Source of the DNA: Loxodes magnus
Taxonomy: Eukaryota > Ciliophora > Karyorelictea > Loxodida > Loxodidae
DNA length: 64,000 bases
Reading direction: 5' to 3'
Assembly (NCBI GenBank): GCA_946699065.1
Contig: CAMPDV010000955.1
Span: 1-64,000 of the forward strand
Shown: one piece after another, positions 1 through 13,534 of the stretch
Position numbering within the stretch: the first letter of the stretch is position 1
Layout of the letters: each line of letters starts with the position of its first letter
Program-made: the position numbers and the translations under genes
The notes under the pieces: generated by a model
Databases searched by the model: none
Seen by the model: the letters and a program-made list of their open reading frames with translations, nothing else
What the model was told of the DNA's origin: nothing

Positions 1-288
1 CTGCACTAAATTTTGAAAACACTATTATAATTCTCGGTGTTTTTCAATAGTAGAATCATTTTTCTACTGAGAAATTGCTTACCCACCAAATTTACTATTT
101 CTTCAATTACTCATTTTACAGCCTCAAAAAGAGCAATTTTAAGCTAAAAGTATCATTGATACTTGATGCTTTTTTAATTCATTAGTAAATATAAAAAATG
201 AACTGAAACCTAATTAAGTTAAGGAATGTTTTCCTTTGAATAGCTGCTTCTCTAAATATCTTTTTTAGCTTTTCACTTTTGCTATTTA

Positions 289-603
289 TCAGCTTTTAAC
301 TTTAGTCTTCAGGTTGGCTTCTTAATTATAAATTTACATCCAATAAGTTTAAGATCTCGTAAATTTCTCATCATTCTATTTTTACTTCGCTTTTTTTAGA
401 TTTATCTTATATTTCCCTTAAAACTTACTCTCTTTTGAATCTTAATTCTCAATCTTGATATTCTTTGCCTTTCTTAATCTAGATTCTGGTTATACTTATT
501 AGGCATCTTTATATACTTCTTCTTCAAGAAACATAGCAGATTCTAGTATTTAAGTATGGCTTAATGTTAAACCTTGCTACGAAACTTCTTAGATTCTTAG
601 ATA
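289..603 (-). CDS. unassigned ORF fragment, charged
   Basis: I do not recognise this protein. Read with TAA/TAG as Gln, the reverse strand is open for 105 codons between a TGA at 604-606 and a TGA at 289-291. The first Met is at 534-532 and opens with MFLEEEVYKDAQQ, followed by a Lys/Glu/Gln-rich stretch. No domain, signal peptide or membrane segment is visible. The forward strand here carries only short standard-code frames, which I take as shadows. Open frames of this length are only mildly unusual in this composition, so it may be chance or a decayed piece of a mobile element. Confidence 0.22.
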
Positions 604-1307
604 TCACCAGCTTAAATTACGTTCTTATATTATACTTTTCCTATTTAAATTACCAAAATATTGTAAAGAAGTATTTTAAGAATCCAATAGTACTTTTGGT
701 GCTAAATATCCTGAGGAATAGTTTTTCTAAAGTAGGAAGAACTGGTTATTCTAACCTATTCTAATTTGGCTACATATTCTACTTTCAATAGTTGATGTAT
801 CGCCTGCAATTTAGCTTGCAAGTTTAAGACAAAAGTAATCAAACGTCTTTAAATATTGGTTCTGTTAATCTTTTCTTATACTGAAACAGTTCTTTAAATA
901 AGCACATTTATTAAATTACCTAGACTAAATCTTATTAGAACCTCTTAAATAATCTGTCATAATAACTAGTTAGAGATATCTTAGATATTAAAGTATTTCT
1001 AAAATAAATAATATCTCTTATGAATAATTAAACTTATAATGTATTTTGCTACTTCTCTTTTATTAGATTTAGATTTACTATTACTTAGCTTTCTTCTTTA
1101 TTGGATCTATATTTTATTTTACCCTCCAAATATTTTTGTTCTAATACTTGAATTGCTTATAATTATCTACCTTATGTATGTTAAATTTCTATATTTAAGG
1201 ATAATTAAAGTATTTTCTACTTATTGGATATTAACAGTCTAATCCTCATTATTTATTTTCCTTTTCATTTAATCCTTTTTTAATTTCCTTCATTTAAAAA
1301 CAATATA

Positions 1308-1869
1308 ATTAATTTATAGTTTTAGCTTAATTAAGAAGACAAATCTAACTATCTAGTTTAGTAAGATAGTTAGATATAAAAGGATAACCATAAGTATAAT
1401 AAAGAAAAGTGATTTAATAAAATATACTATCAATGATACTACTGCAGCTTATCAAATGCTAAGCAGTTTATATCTTTAGTTTATATTTGATAGAAATGAA
1501 GCTACCCAATATTTAAATATCAAAATATAATTAAAAATAATAACAAAAAGAGATATAGGAGCATGCATTAGACTATAGAGTCTAAATACAAGTCATCCAC
1601 TCATTAATTAAAACTAAGAAAAGATCAAGTAGAAAAATTAGATTTAAATACAGAAACTTATTCTTATAGAAGCCTTAAGAGTAGAAGGTTTGTTAAGCTC
1701 AACAATACTAATAGAAGAAGTTTCTAAAGATAGTTCCTAAGCAATTTTTATTTAAATAGTCGTAATATAAGACAACATTAACTTGATTTCCCTTTAGCTA
1801 GTTAAATAAGCAAGTAGAAAAGATTTATCTTAATTAGTTATTTATTTTAGAAACTTGAACTATCAGTGA
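1308..1869 (+). CDS. unassigned ORF, about 185 codons
   Basis: An open frame in the ciliate code runs to a TGA at 1867-1869 with no internal TGA. It reads like protein rather than low-complexity sequence, for example KRDIGACIRLQSLNTSHP around 1543-1596, and is rich in Ile, Leu, Gln and Lys. No catalytic motif was found. I considered a tyrosine recombinase, but the Arg and His-x-x-Arg signatures are not there. The start is undefined because no in-frame ATG with upstream stop was settled. It lies between reverse-strand open frames, so it may be part of a rearranged mobile element or noise. Confidence 0.24.
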
Positions 1870-2500
1870 GCATATACGTTAGCAGTAATTTAAATTTGCA
1901 CAAGTATACATAATTAGTCCAGCATCTTCTGATAAGCTTGACTTTGTGTCTTTAAGGTTAGTTTTAGTTAGTTACATTTAATATCTGGAAAATGGTTAGG
2001 TAATAAAGCAGTTATTATTATAATGAAGATAAACTTTACTTGATTCAATTTTAAAGCTGCTTAGTCTAGTTTCTATTTTTCTTAATCTTCTTTTCAATTA
2101 TATTAGCTATTTTATCATATTGTTAAGTTAGATCTTTTCATTAGTAAGTAAACTGGCAGATTTTTTATTAGCGAAAGTCTTAAGATATTAAAGATACCAA
2201 GAAGAATAATTAGTAATAAGATCAAGCAGCCAACATAGTCTGTTATAGCTTAAGCCAAGGATCTTATTAATAGATATAAAGCAGATAGCTCAGAAAGAAG
2301 ATTTATAAAAGGACTAAAAAGAATAATGAAATTATATATTAAAGAAGCATTATGAAATCCATATTCAGCTAAGAATTTAGATTAAACATAATAAGAGAGA
2401 AAAAGGCAGATTCATCTTAATATTGCAAGATTTTACGTACATTAGAGAAAAATCTACCTTTATATTATTTAAGTTCAGCTACTAAGAGAAAGAATATAGA

Positions 2501-3511
2501 TCAAAATAATAAATTGTAAAGAAGAAAATTAGATATTAAAAAGGGGATAGATTTGCGTTAATAACTAAGTATTAGTTTTAGTATTATAATATTGTAAAAT
2601 TAATACTCTTATAAAAATAGATTTAAGCAAAGAATGATTTAAAGATATTAATTTAATTTAATTTTTATAAAGTTATAAATTACTGTTTTGCTAAAATTAA
2701 TTATTAACATCTAAGAGCTTACATTAAGTCTTAGCTTTAAAATTAATTATGAGTTATAGCAAAAACCTTTTTCAAAACTGTTTATTTTACCAGCTTTCTT
2801 ATTTCTACTTTTAATTACCATATAATAGTAGGATCCATGAATAATAGATACCCATTCTCTCCCTCCTTACTTCAAATGATACTTTATGAATAAATTTTGG
2901 TCACAATCTAATTACCAACTGAGTAGGTTGTTTTTATTACTACTTCATTTGAATGTATTAGAATTAACTTTTTTCTTCTATAATTATAAATAACCCTATC
3001 TTCAATTTTTCATAGTCTAATCTTACTATCTTATTTAGATTCTTTAGCTAGACAACTTTCAATAGCATTCATATATTCTTTTTAATTCCTTTATAGCGAA
3101 GTCATTATATGCAACAATTAACTTAACCTAAATAGGATTTAGAAATACATTCTAATCATTTAGCAATTTAATATTGCATCTCTTAAACTTACTTAAACTG
3201 CTGAGATTGCACAATATTAATCTTTGTTTTTTAAATTTGTCTCCACTAATTCTTCTTAATTATGTTTCTATTAGATTAACTTTTTGGTGCTCATCTTGTT
3301 ACTTACAACTCCTAGTATTGATATCTCTTATCATGATCGTATCTTTGTCCTATATAATATCTGGAACAGCACTGGAAGTTATTTACCACACTTAATTAAC
3401 CTAAAGCAATTTTTAAAACTTATTTACGCATATCCTATTTCTCCTTTCCTAAAATCTCAATTATAATTTTGAGCCAGAATATACCGCCTGAAGCTTAAAT
3501 CTAACAGCAAC
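2501..3511 (-). CDS. unassigned ORF with three in-frame TGA
   Basis: The reverse strand holds one frame of 336 codons from just after a TGA (3512-3514) to a TGA at 2501-2503, interrupted by TGA at 3059-3061, 3002-3004 and 2945-2947. The stretch around 3400-3100 is strikingly protein-like (for example VWQITSSAVPDIIQDKD, then an Arg/Lys-rich run), with Trp, Cys and His used as in a real protein. I cannot assign a family; a transposase is one possibility but no DDE triad was identified. Three TGA in 336 codons is not clearly fewer than chance. A forward frame (about 2090-2637) overlaps its end and looks weaker. Confidence 0.28.
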
Positions 3512-5138
3512 TCAAAAAATGTAATGAAAGCTAAGCTAAAAATGAAATAAAAAGTTTTATTACTTTAAATTTAAGATTGAGATTAGAAAGGAAAGTAAAA
3601 TAGCCATCAATAGTAGATAGGATAAACATATGAGTGACTGCTAAGAGAAGATATATATGATTTAACTTCTTAAATATCTTTATAGTATCAACTTTAAATT
3701 AAAAATCAAGAGCAAGACTATAGAAGAAAAAGTAGAATCAATAACAGGCTTTTCTTATTATAAGCCTTATAAAGTGTCAATCAAATATTTTATATTTAAA
3801 TATAGTTAAATTAAAATAGACTTAAAAAAGGCTAAAATAGGAATTATTTTTAATATCATAACAGATATCAAAAGAAGAGTGCTGAACTAATAAAGGAGAA
3901 AAGTTAGTTTCAGGTTACTCTTTATTTATTTTACTTGAAAGACAAAAAGAAACTATCTTAACCTCATATAAAACTGAATGAAAAAAGAAAGTATAAGTAA
4001 ACTGAAGGAAGATTAATAGATAAGCCTTAATAAAGTGACAAATAAATTAGTAGCTTAAGATTAAAATTAAACTCAAAGAATTTAAGAAAAACTAACAGAC
4101 CTAAGAGGGTAAGTTTTCTTATTTAGGATTATTTTTTAAACCAAACATCTAGAATTATCTTCTGTCTAGATTAGGACTAAGATCAGCTTGTTAAAATTAA
4201 TAAAATAAAATCATAGAAAATAAATAAGTTCGCTAGGTGAACACTGAATCAGCTTTGAAAATGTTTTACTATAGAAGTGAAATGAAGAATAAATAATAAA
4301 TAAATATAATATCTTATATTAGTTAGACTTTACTCTATTATTACATAGATACCTAATATTTGTTTTTTGCTAAATATGCTTTTAATATAAAAGGTTTTTG
4401 AAAACTTCTATGAATCATTATTAATGTTTTTTATACCAACATCATAAATTATATGCTACTTACTTTTTCTTCTACTAAAGAATTTGGAGAAAGGATTATT
4501 TGCTTGCTATCATGATTATTAAAAAAGCATACTTTTATAAATAAAGAAGTTTAAGATTATATGTTACCAATCTAAATAGCCAAGATTTTATGCCTTATTA
4601 GTTTTTTCTTTTTAGATATATTAACTTCTTAAAAAAGGCTTCATATCTCTGGCTTCTGTCTTTTTTATTTGCATTTTTAAGTTTTAAAGGCAATTTCCTT
4701 TTATTTTAGAATTAAAGCTCTCCTTTATAAAAATCTTGGTTGAATTAAGCAGTATTATTAATTAAGGAAAGGGAATGATGATTAGGTATTAATGAATATA
4801 ATAATAGGAATATGACTTACTAGAATCTAAATAATAATAAGAATATTTATTTGAAATGCTAGTTAAAGTTAATAGATTAATTAAGATTATTAAAGCTTCT
4901 AAATAAAATAGTAGAAATATTAATGAGATTAACTAAAATCATATTCTAATTGTATCATCTTTCTTTAACTTTATTTTAAATCTCTAATTTTAACTTTTCA
5001 TTACTAAATAAAACAGGCTGCTTTTTATATTTCTGGACCATCTATTTACATTTTATTTACTTTAATATTGTAAATTTACCCACTATTATCCTTTTCATTA
5101 TGCCTTTTAATTATATTGGTAAATATTATTAAAGGCTT

Positions 5139-5640
5139 TCACACTAAAACCAATATCTTTAAGATCTTCTTTTTTGCAAGGATAAAACTTAATTTTTGGC
5201 ACCATCTTAGATTTATTTAAAATCTACTTTGATTTTGTAATGCTTTTGTTTATAAGTTTTACACTTTTTCCCCTATAAATACAAAATACAAAATTTCTTT
5301 AGATAGCATTAGATTAATTATCTCATTTTGCTTTATTTATATCTGCTCTTTTTTTAGAATTTTCGCCTTTGCTTTCTTGGTTCTTTCATAAATAACTTTT
5401 TCTATATTTTTCAAGTTATAGGAAAGCCTACTTTAAGGTTTTGCAATTGAAATTTTGTTTTTCTTTATTTGCTTATAGCATCTTAAAATTTTATTGAACA
5501 AATCCAAAAGGATTTTCTTAAGTTTTTTGCTTTCCTCTAATAAAAATACAAAATGATATAAGAACTATCTTTAATTTTTCCTGATTGCTTTGACTGGCTT
5601 TTTTCTGAATATTGTGTGTCTAATATATCTATGAAAGTTG
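5139..5640 (-). CDS. unassigned basic coiled-coil ORF
   Basis: A reverse-strand frame of about 165 codons has no internal TGA and stops at TGA 5139-5141. It contains LEESKKLKKILLDLFNKIL (near 5540-5485) and a Lys/Ala-rich helix (ERTKKAKAKILKKEQ, near 5375-5330), suggesting coiled coil and nucleic-acid binding. A segment of similar layout occurs on the reverse strand near 37.3-37.6 kb, so this may be one more copy of an unidentified mobile-element protein; that link rests on composition and order, not on an alignment. The start is not defined. Confidence 0.33.
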
Positions 5641-5649
5641 ATATGGTTT

Positions 5650-6640
5650 ACACTAAATTGATTTGATTAGTGTTGTGTAAGTTTTGTATTTGTAAATAGT
5701 ATTTTTGATTAGTGAATTTAAAGTGAAATAAGTAAGTTTGACTAATGATAATGAATATATTGAATTAGTAGTTACTATAGCATTATTAAGGATTACTAAA
5801 GAATTAAAGCTTTTTTAATTAAATAGCCTTCTACTATTGATTATTATGCTTTAGTTCTAATTTTTTAATAGATCTCTTTAATTAAAGGTTAGCCTCATTA
5901 TTTATGTTTCTTAATTACATTTAACTATTACATTATTAAAGAAACTAACTTTTGCTTCTTAATTTTAATATTATACTGTTGTTAGTTACTAAAAGAGAGA
6001 TATAGAAACATATGATAATCTTCTGAGTTAATTAAAATATTATAAAATAGAGCTTCCTATAAGAGTTTAAAGGAATAGATTTACTAATTTAACTAAATAG
6101 ATAGCCAACATTGTTTCTTCTTTTATATCTTTCCAACCTTTTTATTTTACTACCTCTATTCATTATTTCAAGCTTGATAGATCTGAAGTTTGACTTATGA
6201 AAGTTTCTGGAATTTAAATTTCCAGTTACTGCCACAAGAATTTGAATGGTTTGAGATGTTTTGTATGAATCTAAGTTGTAACTTGATTATATTTTGCTCT
6301 AATTAATTAGTGGATGCTAAACAATATAAATATAAAAGGAGTTAACTTGAGGCTTGCTATTAATAAACTCCTGTTTCTTATAAGTGCAAAGGTTAAAGAT
6401 TTGAAGCAATTGTTTAGTTTGTTTCCAGATAATGTTTTATAATTAGTTTCTTAAAATTTAGGTAGTAGAGTCTTTTTGTAGGAGTAAGATAATTTAGGTT
6501 GTAGTAATTTAGAATAATGGATTTAACTAGATAGTATTATTCTCTTAAGATAATGATAGCTAAATATCTCTTTTAATAGTATTAATTAATCTAAAAATAA
6601 ATTAGTATAGTTGCTATTTATTTATACTTTAAACTCTTAT
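5650..6640. other. AT-rich stretch, no gene seen
   Basis: No supported coding sequence, RNA or repeat was found. The first 150 bases are T/G-rich on the plus strand, the opposite skew to the C/A-rich block at 6640-6860. Confidence 0.5.
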
Positions 6641-6860
6641 ATTCCATATTTTACTATATCAAACTAACAGATTAAATCAACTATATAATACCAAAATACT
6701 TAAAACTACCATCCACAAGTAACACTCAACAACACTACCAGATACAATACACTACAAACAAATATACCAATAATCAAACTATTCATAACATTGTTATATG
6801 CTAACCAATCAATACCTAACCTTAAACATATTCAACTATTAGTCCAAGACTATTATCAGA
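6640..6860. other. nearly G-free, C/A-rich block
   Basis: Between 6661 and 6840 the plus strand has about 43 C but only 5 G, whereas flanking DNA has similar numbers of each. It is not a simple repeat. No open frame with protein-like sequence was found on either strand. The strong strand skew could mark a transcribed, replicated or recently inserted segment. Confidence 0.6.
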
Positions 6861-9130
6861 AAAGCAAACCACTTTTATATCTTTATAATTTAAGACAATA
6901 AGATTGTTGGGTGAAACCATTTATCAATTAGAGATATAATTATTACTACTACTACATTAGAATTAAAAGGCTCGTATTAATGAAGGGTTCCTAAACTGTA
7001 CTATAATAAAAAAGTGATATTAGATATCTAGCTTTAATTATAGTAGTATTAAATGAAAGAATGTTCTATGTAGATCTTTAAACACATTAATAACTAATTA
7101 CATTTCCCTATATAGAAAACATTTATTTTCAAGTGAAATACCAAAAAAACAAAAATGGCTTCTTTAAGCTCCTAAAAATATAGGGAAAATGATTTAAAGT
7201 TTGGTATGATAATTTTAAAGAAATTTAGGAAATTGATACTTATAGATTGATTAAATTTAAATTAGTTAGAAAAATTTCATAGATTTAAAAGCTAGAAGTT
7301 AAATTCATCCTAATCATAATAAGAATTTATAATTTTAATAGGTGCTAGAAATGAATAAAAATCGGTAATTTGAATCTTTAAATTAAGCATAAAATTGTAT
7401 TACTTCTAAAGCTAGCAATTTACTTCTATTTTAAAGCAAAAATAAAACGTTAATTTTTCACAAAAATTCAACAAGAAAAATAAATAATTATTTTATAAAT
7501 AAAAATAAAATAGAATAAAGTTTTAAGAAGAGAGTCAAGAATTTTGAGAGGTGTTGTTAAAATTAGAAGAGAGAAGAAATTATGAGATAAAAGAGTATTA
7601 TATTAATAAACCTAACTAAAAAAATATGATCTAATTTGAAAGTTTCATACAATAAAGTCTTTTATTAAATTTTGCTATTTTTTAATTAAAAATTATTAAT
7701 TTAAAAAATATAAATTTAACTTTCCTTATTTTAGTTTTTATTTTAAGACTTTATTTCTTTCCTCCAAAATAACATTAATGCAATTTAAAAATTAAAAAAA
7801 TCGTAATAAAAATGAAATAGAAATATGCCAGAGTAAAGACTAATTTTTATTATTTCTATAGTTAAAAAATTAAAATTTCAATAAATATAAATTTTATTAT
7901 ATAAGAGAAGGTTTTAATAGGTAAACATTTTATGAATATATTTTAAAATATTAAAAAAAGCTAAATAATTAAAAAAAAACTATTTTTTCTTAATAATATT
8001 TACTCCCGTTATTTAAATATCTATCAGATTTTATGTTTACAATTTTTCTTTTGCTTCTTAAATTCCTTTATAAGAAAAATGATGATTTTAAAATAATTGA
8101 TTAAGTTATAAAAATTAAACAAAGTTGTATTACTGTATCAATTAAAATCTTATTTTTTAAATGAAGACATAGCTCCTTACGATTTTTATATAGACTCTCA
8201 TTTGATTCATTTATATGCTTTCTTAAATTTTGGTGAAATAATAAATCTTTTATTTCGCCACTGACGAGACAGAACTCCAAAAATAATTTAGCCTAATTAA
8301 AACTTTATTCTATTTCGATATTTTTTAAGTGAATAGATTTGCAAATAATGATTGGTACAATTGTTTGTAAAAGTAATAGTGTATTTAAATTTACTTAATC
8401 TACTGAAAAATAAATATAACTATTTAGCTTTGCTTTTAATCTTTACTAGTTTATTCTTTTATCTATAGTAATTAATTAATGCTTATATAATTTATAATCT
8501 AAATAATATTTTACATACTTTTAGTATTCTACCAAATTAATATAAATAGATTATAACATCTAATATATTTCTATAAGGTAATTCTTAAAATTAAATTTAT
8601 ACATTACAGCTTATCAAGAGTTGCCCAGAAATAGAGTTATCAACATTTTATAAAATGATAATTTGAAGAATGAAAGCAAAAATAGTTAAGTTTTGTATAA
8701 AAATCAAATAAAATTACTAAAATTTATGCAACATTTAAAATGAGATTGAAGTTGCAAATAAATCAAAGATTTTTACATAAAAAGATTAATTTTTATTTAT
8801 ATTTTAATATTTTTACTTCTTTAGCTAATCCACTTTAAAATATAAGATAATTAAAATTAAAATTTATAATTATCAAAATTAAAATTAAAAACATTTACTA
8901 TAGTAAAAATATCATATAATATATAATAAATATGATCAATAATTTAAAAAAATTATCTCTAATTTAAAAAATACATTTTTACTTCTCAGCTTGCTTGAAT
9001 ATGTCAAAATAATTTACGTTTAATTGATATCTAAACAAATCATAACTTTAATTTAGATAAATTTACTTACAGATATTAAATTCATTTAAAATAGTAGACC
9101 AACTGTAAAAGGACTAGTCATTATTAAAGC
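6860..9130. other. AT-rich spacer, no gene seen
   Basis: More than 80% A+T with homopolymer runs and frequent stops in all frames even in the ciliate code. I see nothing that can be supported here. Confidence 0.5.
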
Positions 9131-9433
9131 TCAGTATTTTATAAATTCCTTTATATGTAAATCATAGTTTGGATATCTTCGGTCTGGATTTTGTTATTTA
9201 CTTCTAAAATATATTGCTTATATTAACTTGAATTTTTTAATCTGTAGGAATGTCTCATTAGGTTGCATTTTCAATATACAAAAGTTATATCTCTTCTTGG
9301 TAAAAGCACTACTTGATTTTGTTTGACGATAGAATTTTATTTTATCTATTTTAAGTTAAACATTATAAAATTAGATCAATTTTTTCTATTACTTTGATAC
9401 TAATTTAATAACGATTAGATATTGGAGATGGAA
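9131..9433 (-). CDS. unassigned C-terminal ORF fragment
   Basis: About 100 reverse-strand codons are open to a TGA at 9131-9133. The sequence is protein-like, including KSSSAFTKKRYNFCILK and, at the end, NPDRRYPNYDLHIKEF followed by IKY and the stop. Frame was checked at four positions. No family is recognised and no start was located; upstream DNA falls back to AT-rich spacer. It could be the 3' exon or relic of a gene, or the tail of a mobile-element protein. Confidence 0.33.
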
Positions 9434-9439
9434 AAAAAT

Positions 9440-12200
9440 AATTAAAGCATATATTTATTTACTCTATTAACTATTTTTTTATTGGTATCTCTTTTAAAGA
9501 TATAATTTAATATAATCTTCAAGATAATTTAGCCAAATATTTTTAAAGTTAATATATAAATTAAAATATACACTTTGTAAATAGTTATTTTATCAGAGTT
9601 AAATTAAGTTTCATAATGTAACATAATTTATAGCATTAGGGAAATATGACCTAATTTTTTTAATTTTTAAGCAAATGTTGTAAGAAATAAAAAATCTTAT
9701 ATTTTATTATATATAATAAAAATTGATTACAACTCTTCTTTAAAAAATAAAAAAATTAGCAATTAATTACTAAAAGAAAATATAGCAAATTTTCTAGGAG
9801 AATCATATCATAAAATTTAAGTCTCGGAATTAAACGAAAAAATTAGGACCGTGTTAAGAACCACAGTGAAGATTCAACAAGAAAATAACTAATTAAATAA
9901 GAAAATTAGCAGAAAGTCGGAAACGTAAAAAGAACTTTCAACTAAAATAAGTAGAAAAAGGACTAAACTAATTTATTTTATAAGCACAACCAATAAGTTA
10001 TAAAAACTAAAATAATAGAGACCATAAGAATATTTAGAAATATAAAAAATCTGACTAGTTCTATAGGCAGAAAAATCTATAAAGATGCTGATTCTGCAAG
10101 AGAAAAGGACATCTAGTGTGACAATGTTAAAAATTTAAAATAAAGTAAAGAATAGATGAAAAATATTTTGGAGAAAACGACCTTAATATATCACATGTGA
10201 GATGATAAAATTTACTCGGAAAAATAGTATCAAGTAATTTAATTACAAGAATCAATAACGGAAGCAAAAAACATAATAATGAGGAAAATGCTTAAAGTAA
10301 CTATTGGAAGTGTAGTAATAAAAGAAGAAGACTGAAATTTTGAACAATTTTAAAACTGAGGTAAAGAAAAAGAAAAATGAGAAGACAATGAGCAATTTCA
10401 AAAGAAAAAAACAGAAATATTATTTAAAAAAAAATTATCTTAAAAGTGGTTAACTTTACAAAGCTAGATCCTCTAAATTTATAACGTTTAATGTATATAT
10501 TATAATAATTATAAATTTGTAAATTTCTTAAGATTTTTTTAAATGAAATTAATAAAATTTCGTTATATAATTTAAAATATGTAGCAAATAATATATAATA
10601 CTTTTTATTTATATTATTAAATATTTTATTACAAATTTAACCTTTTTCATTCTAATACACAAGCATGTAATAACTTATCATATTTATTATCATTTAAAAA
10701 CACTTAATAGTTAAAAAGGCTTAAATAATTTCATACACTCTAAGCCCCAAAATTTCTTTAATATCTTTTCTCTAATTATTTCCAGTTAAACTTATCTGAA
10801 ATTAGATATATAATTAAGAATATTGTATAGGAAATAATGAGATTCGATAGGAAGAGCAATTTATGTTAATTAATCAAAAGATATTTAAGTAAAGAATGGA
10901 ATTTAGGATTATCTTATAATTACTTAAGAAATAATATCTTTAAACAAGATTAAAATTGTAAAAAATTAGGAAAACATGCGGAAATAACTTAAAAAAAGTA
11001 ACTTAGTTTATAAAGCGAAAAACTGTATATAAATTAGATTTTAATGAAATTTTATAATTGAATTTATTATATTTCTACAGCGTATAAAATAAAAATAACT
11101 AAATAATTTAAATTTAAAACTTTATTGTTATATTAATTTTATTTTGAAATTTTTCTATTATTTTATAAATAAATTTTTCTTTAACTATATTGATTATTAT
11201 TAGTTTTTAGATTTTTTATCGAATTTAACTTTTTAACTTTATAAGAATACTTTTATATATTTTATTTTCAGTATTTCATAGAAATATGTGAACTTTTATT
11301 TTTTATTTAAAAAACTAATTATTTAAAATGATTTTTGAAGGCCTTAATTATTTAATAATAGAGTATTTTTTTTAATTTCTTTCAAAATCTTATTTAACTT
11401 AATTTTAGTCGTTCTTTTTCTTGATTTAAATAAGATAGAAAAATAAGTAAGCATTATAAATCTCATTTTATAACTGTCAAATTATTCATTAGTTTAAATA
11501 GTAAAATAAGTATATAGTTTAATTTTTATCTAAATAAATTAAACATAAAAAATTTAATTTCAATTTATTTAATTTTTATACTTTTTTCCATTTTTTATTG
11601 TAACTCTCAAGTTTATATTGCTTAATAATTATTTATATTTCAACATTTTAATAGCCTTTTTATTTCTCGCCTAGATATAGAATTTCATATAAATTTAAAA
11701 AAATCTATTTTTTTAAATGCTAAATTTACGTTTTTTACGATAATAATTAAATTTAATAAAATTTGTTGTAAATAATAAAAAGAAAAAAGTGTTATCCTAA
11801 CCATTATTTACTTTCTAGTCTTTTTATTAAAAAGTATAATAAAAAAATAATATTAATATTACTATGATAAATATACCTAAGTTTGCTTTAATTAACTCTA
11901 TCTTTAAATAGTTAATTAATATATGCATCCAAATTACATAACATAATTTAAATTATTCTAATAGGAAATTTATTTAATTATAAATATATAAATATTATAA
12001 TTTTATTCTTAATATTAATTTTATTATAAAAATAGTTAATTTTTTAAGTTACAATATTAAATTAGCTTAAATATGTTCAAGCCATATAGTAAAATATTCA
12101 ATTACTATATAATTATTTATTGTATCAATAAATACCTCAGTTTAAATAAATAGAATTTTTGCCATTCAAAGATAGGTTAAATTTTTTAATATGAATTACC
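9440..12200. other. AT-rich spacer, no gene seen
   Basis: Mostly A/T runs. The block 9830-10440 is purine-rich on the plus strand and gives Lys/Glu/Asn-rich open frames, but none has a motif or a repeat copy elsewhere, so I do not call a gene. Confidence 0.45.
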
Positions 12201-12204
12201 TAAT

Positions 12205-12239
12205 TTACGTGGTTTCACCATAGTATGTTGACCACAAAT
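12205..12239 (-). repeat. retroposon 3' end, GTGG...CCAC type
   Basis: Reverse strand reads TTTGTGGTCAACATACTATG, then GTGAAACCACGTAAA. It matches the other terminal copies (best against 63557-63593) at GTGG, AAC, GGTGA and CCACGT. The 4-bp inverted GTGG/CCAC could form a hairpin. It is followed on the reverse strand by AT-rich sequence. Only a short piece of the element remains, and its protein frame is shifted by one base relative to the other copies. Confidence 0.6.
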
Positions 12240-12659
12240 ATATTATTTTAGCATATAAAGAATGAAATATCTATCATCCTAACAAAATTATATTAATTTA
12301 GTTCAATTTTCCTCTTAAACTTTTCAAATATAAAAAGCTGCTAAAATAATCTATTAATTTTATAAAAAAGATTATAGATTTTATTTTATTTAAAATTTAT
12401 ATTTTGCTAATTTAATTGCTTATCCCATTCCATTATTTAGTTAATTGTTAATTACAATAATATTATAATTTTTAATAAGACTATATATCTATTAAAATAA
12501 ATAAGCTAATAAAATTTTAATTTTACTATTATAAGCTATAATTATATTTTGTTTTTTTATTTAATTTTGTACTGTTATTGGTTCATTTAAAGGGGATATC
12601 AGGATTCAAACAAGAATTCTTTGTGGCTCCAAAAAATCAAGAGTTAATGACATCCTTGA

Positions 12660-13079
12660 AAGCTAGGACCAGGAAAGAGTATCAAAAAAGATATTTATTA
12701 GGATTGGTCGACCACCTATGAAGAAAAGCCTAGGAAATAGGCTAAAAATATAATGCGCTCGGAAGTCTCGAACCTCACCACTAAATAGTACAAAAGCTAT
12801 GAATAGCTGATTAAAATGTTGGATTTCCAGGAAGAGGTCAAAAAGTTGAAGAAAGACAATAAGAATTTAATGAAAAAGCTTGAACTTGCAGAGGAAATAG
12901 AATCAAGACTAGAGAAGTTAATCTCAAAACTAGAAATATAAGATGAAAGAAATGATCCACAACTTAGAAAAAACAGATGAAAATTAGCCAAAATTGAGCG
13001 TTAAATGAAATTTAAAGAATAAAAAAATGATCCGATGTTATTTGAAGGCGAAAAAAACTCAATATTTCAATCTAAATGA
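12660..13079 (+). pseudogene. LINE-like ORF1 N-terminal region (coiled coil)
   Basis: One frame of 140 codons in the ciliate code with a single internal TGA (12978-12980). Residues 45-85 form a heptad-rich coiled coil including QEEVKKLKKDNKNLMKKLEL, closely matching QEEIKKLKKDNEKLMQQFNL of the reverse-strand element at 25.55-26.2 kb, so the two are copies of one protein family. The downstream part (AKIERQMKFKEQKNDPML) matches the region just before the zinc knuckle of that other copy (EKIEGQLQRK...SDPMV). The knuckle itself is missing here. ORF1 proteins of non-LTR elements coat the element RNA; that role is inferred from coiled coil plus knuckle in the family. Confidence 0.62.
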
Positions 13080-13299
13080 CAATAAAAAATATGTTAGTAT
13101 TGTAACTCTCAAAAGCATCTGTGGAAAAGCCTCTAGAAGTTTTCAATTTCAAGTAAGAATATTAAAACTAGTAGAAGTAGTTGGAGAACAAAAATTCGTG
13201 ACAATAACAACTAAAATTATCGAGAGAAAGATTATATTTTAACAAATTTGGGGAAATTTTCAAGAAAAATATATCTAGTATCTTGGTGAAAGAAGAATT

Positions 13300-13440
13300 T
13301 AAGGACAACATGCATGATTAGGAGAAGAGTTGTAGAGATTTTCATATTTTTATATTTAATCTCTAGAGAAATCTTAAAATTGGCGGATAAGAAGTTGAAA
13401 TACCTCCGAGAACGTCAAACATTTTTTTTAAATTTAATTT
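13300..13440 (+). pseudogene. LINE-like ORF1 internal segment
   Basis: The frame around 13345-13425 encodes SREILKLADKKLKYLRERQ, homologous to SRIIWRQDENRLKYLQKGQ at 15.6 kb and SREI(TGA)KQSSNRSKYIQEGQ at 43.7 kb (both reverse strand). The pattern R-x-I-L...A...L-x-Y...G/R-Q loosely resembles the RNA-binding region of L1-type ORF1 proteins; that assignment is a guess. It lies downstream of the coiled-coil part (12660-13079), the order expected for one decayed element. Confidence 0.5.
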
Positions 13441-13534
13441 TATATATTTATTTCACAGCTAAATATATATTTTAAAGAATTAAGAATTAGCATTCTTAAA
13501 TTTTATTTATAATAATTTGATTTAAATAGAGTGA

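Noticed and set aside
3541-4140. Forward-strand frame with a run of Lys/Gln-rich codons
   Set aside because: It contains TGA at about the chance rate, has no motif, and looks coding only because the strand is A-rich.
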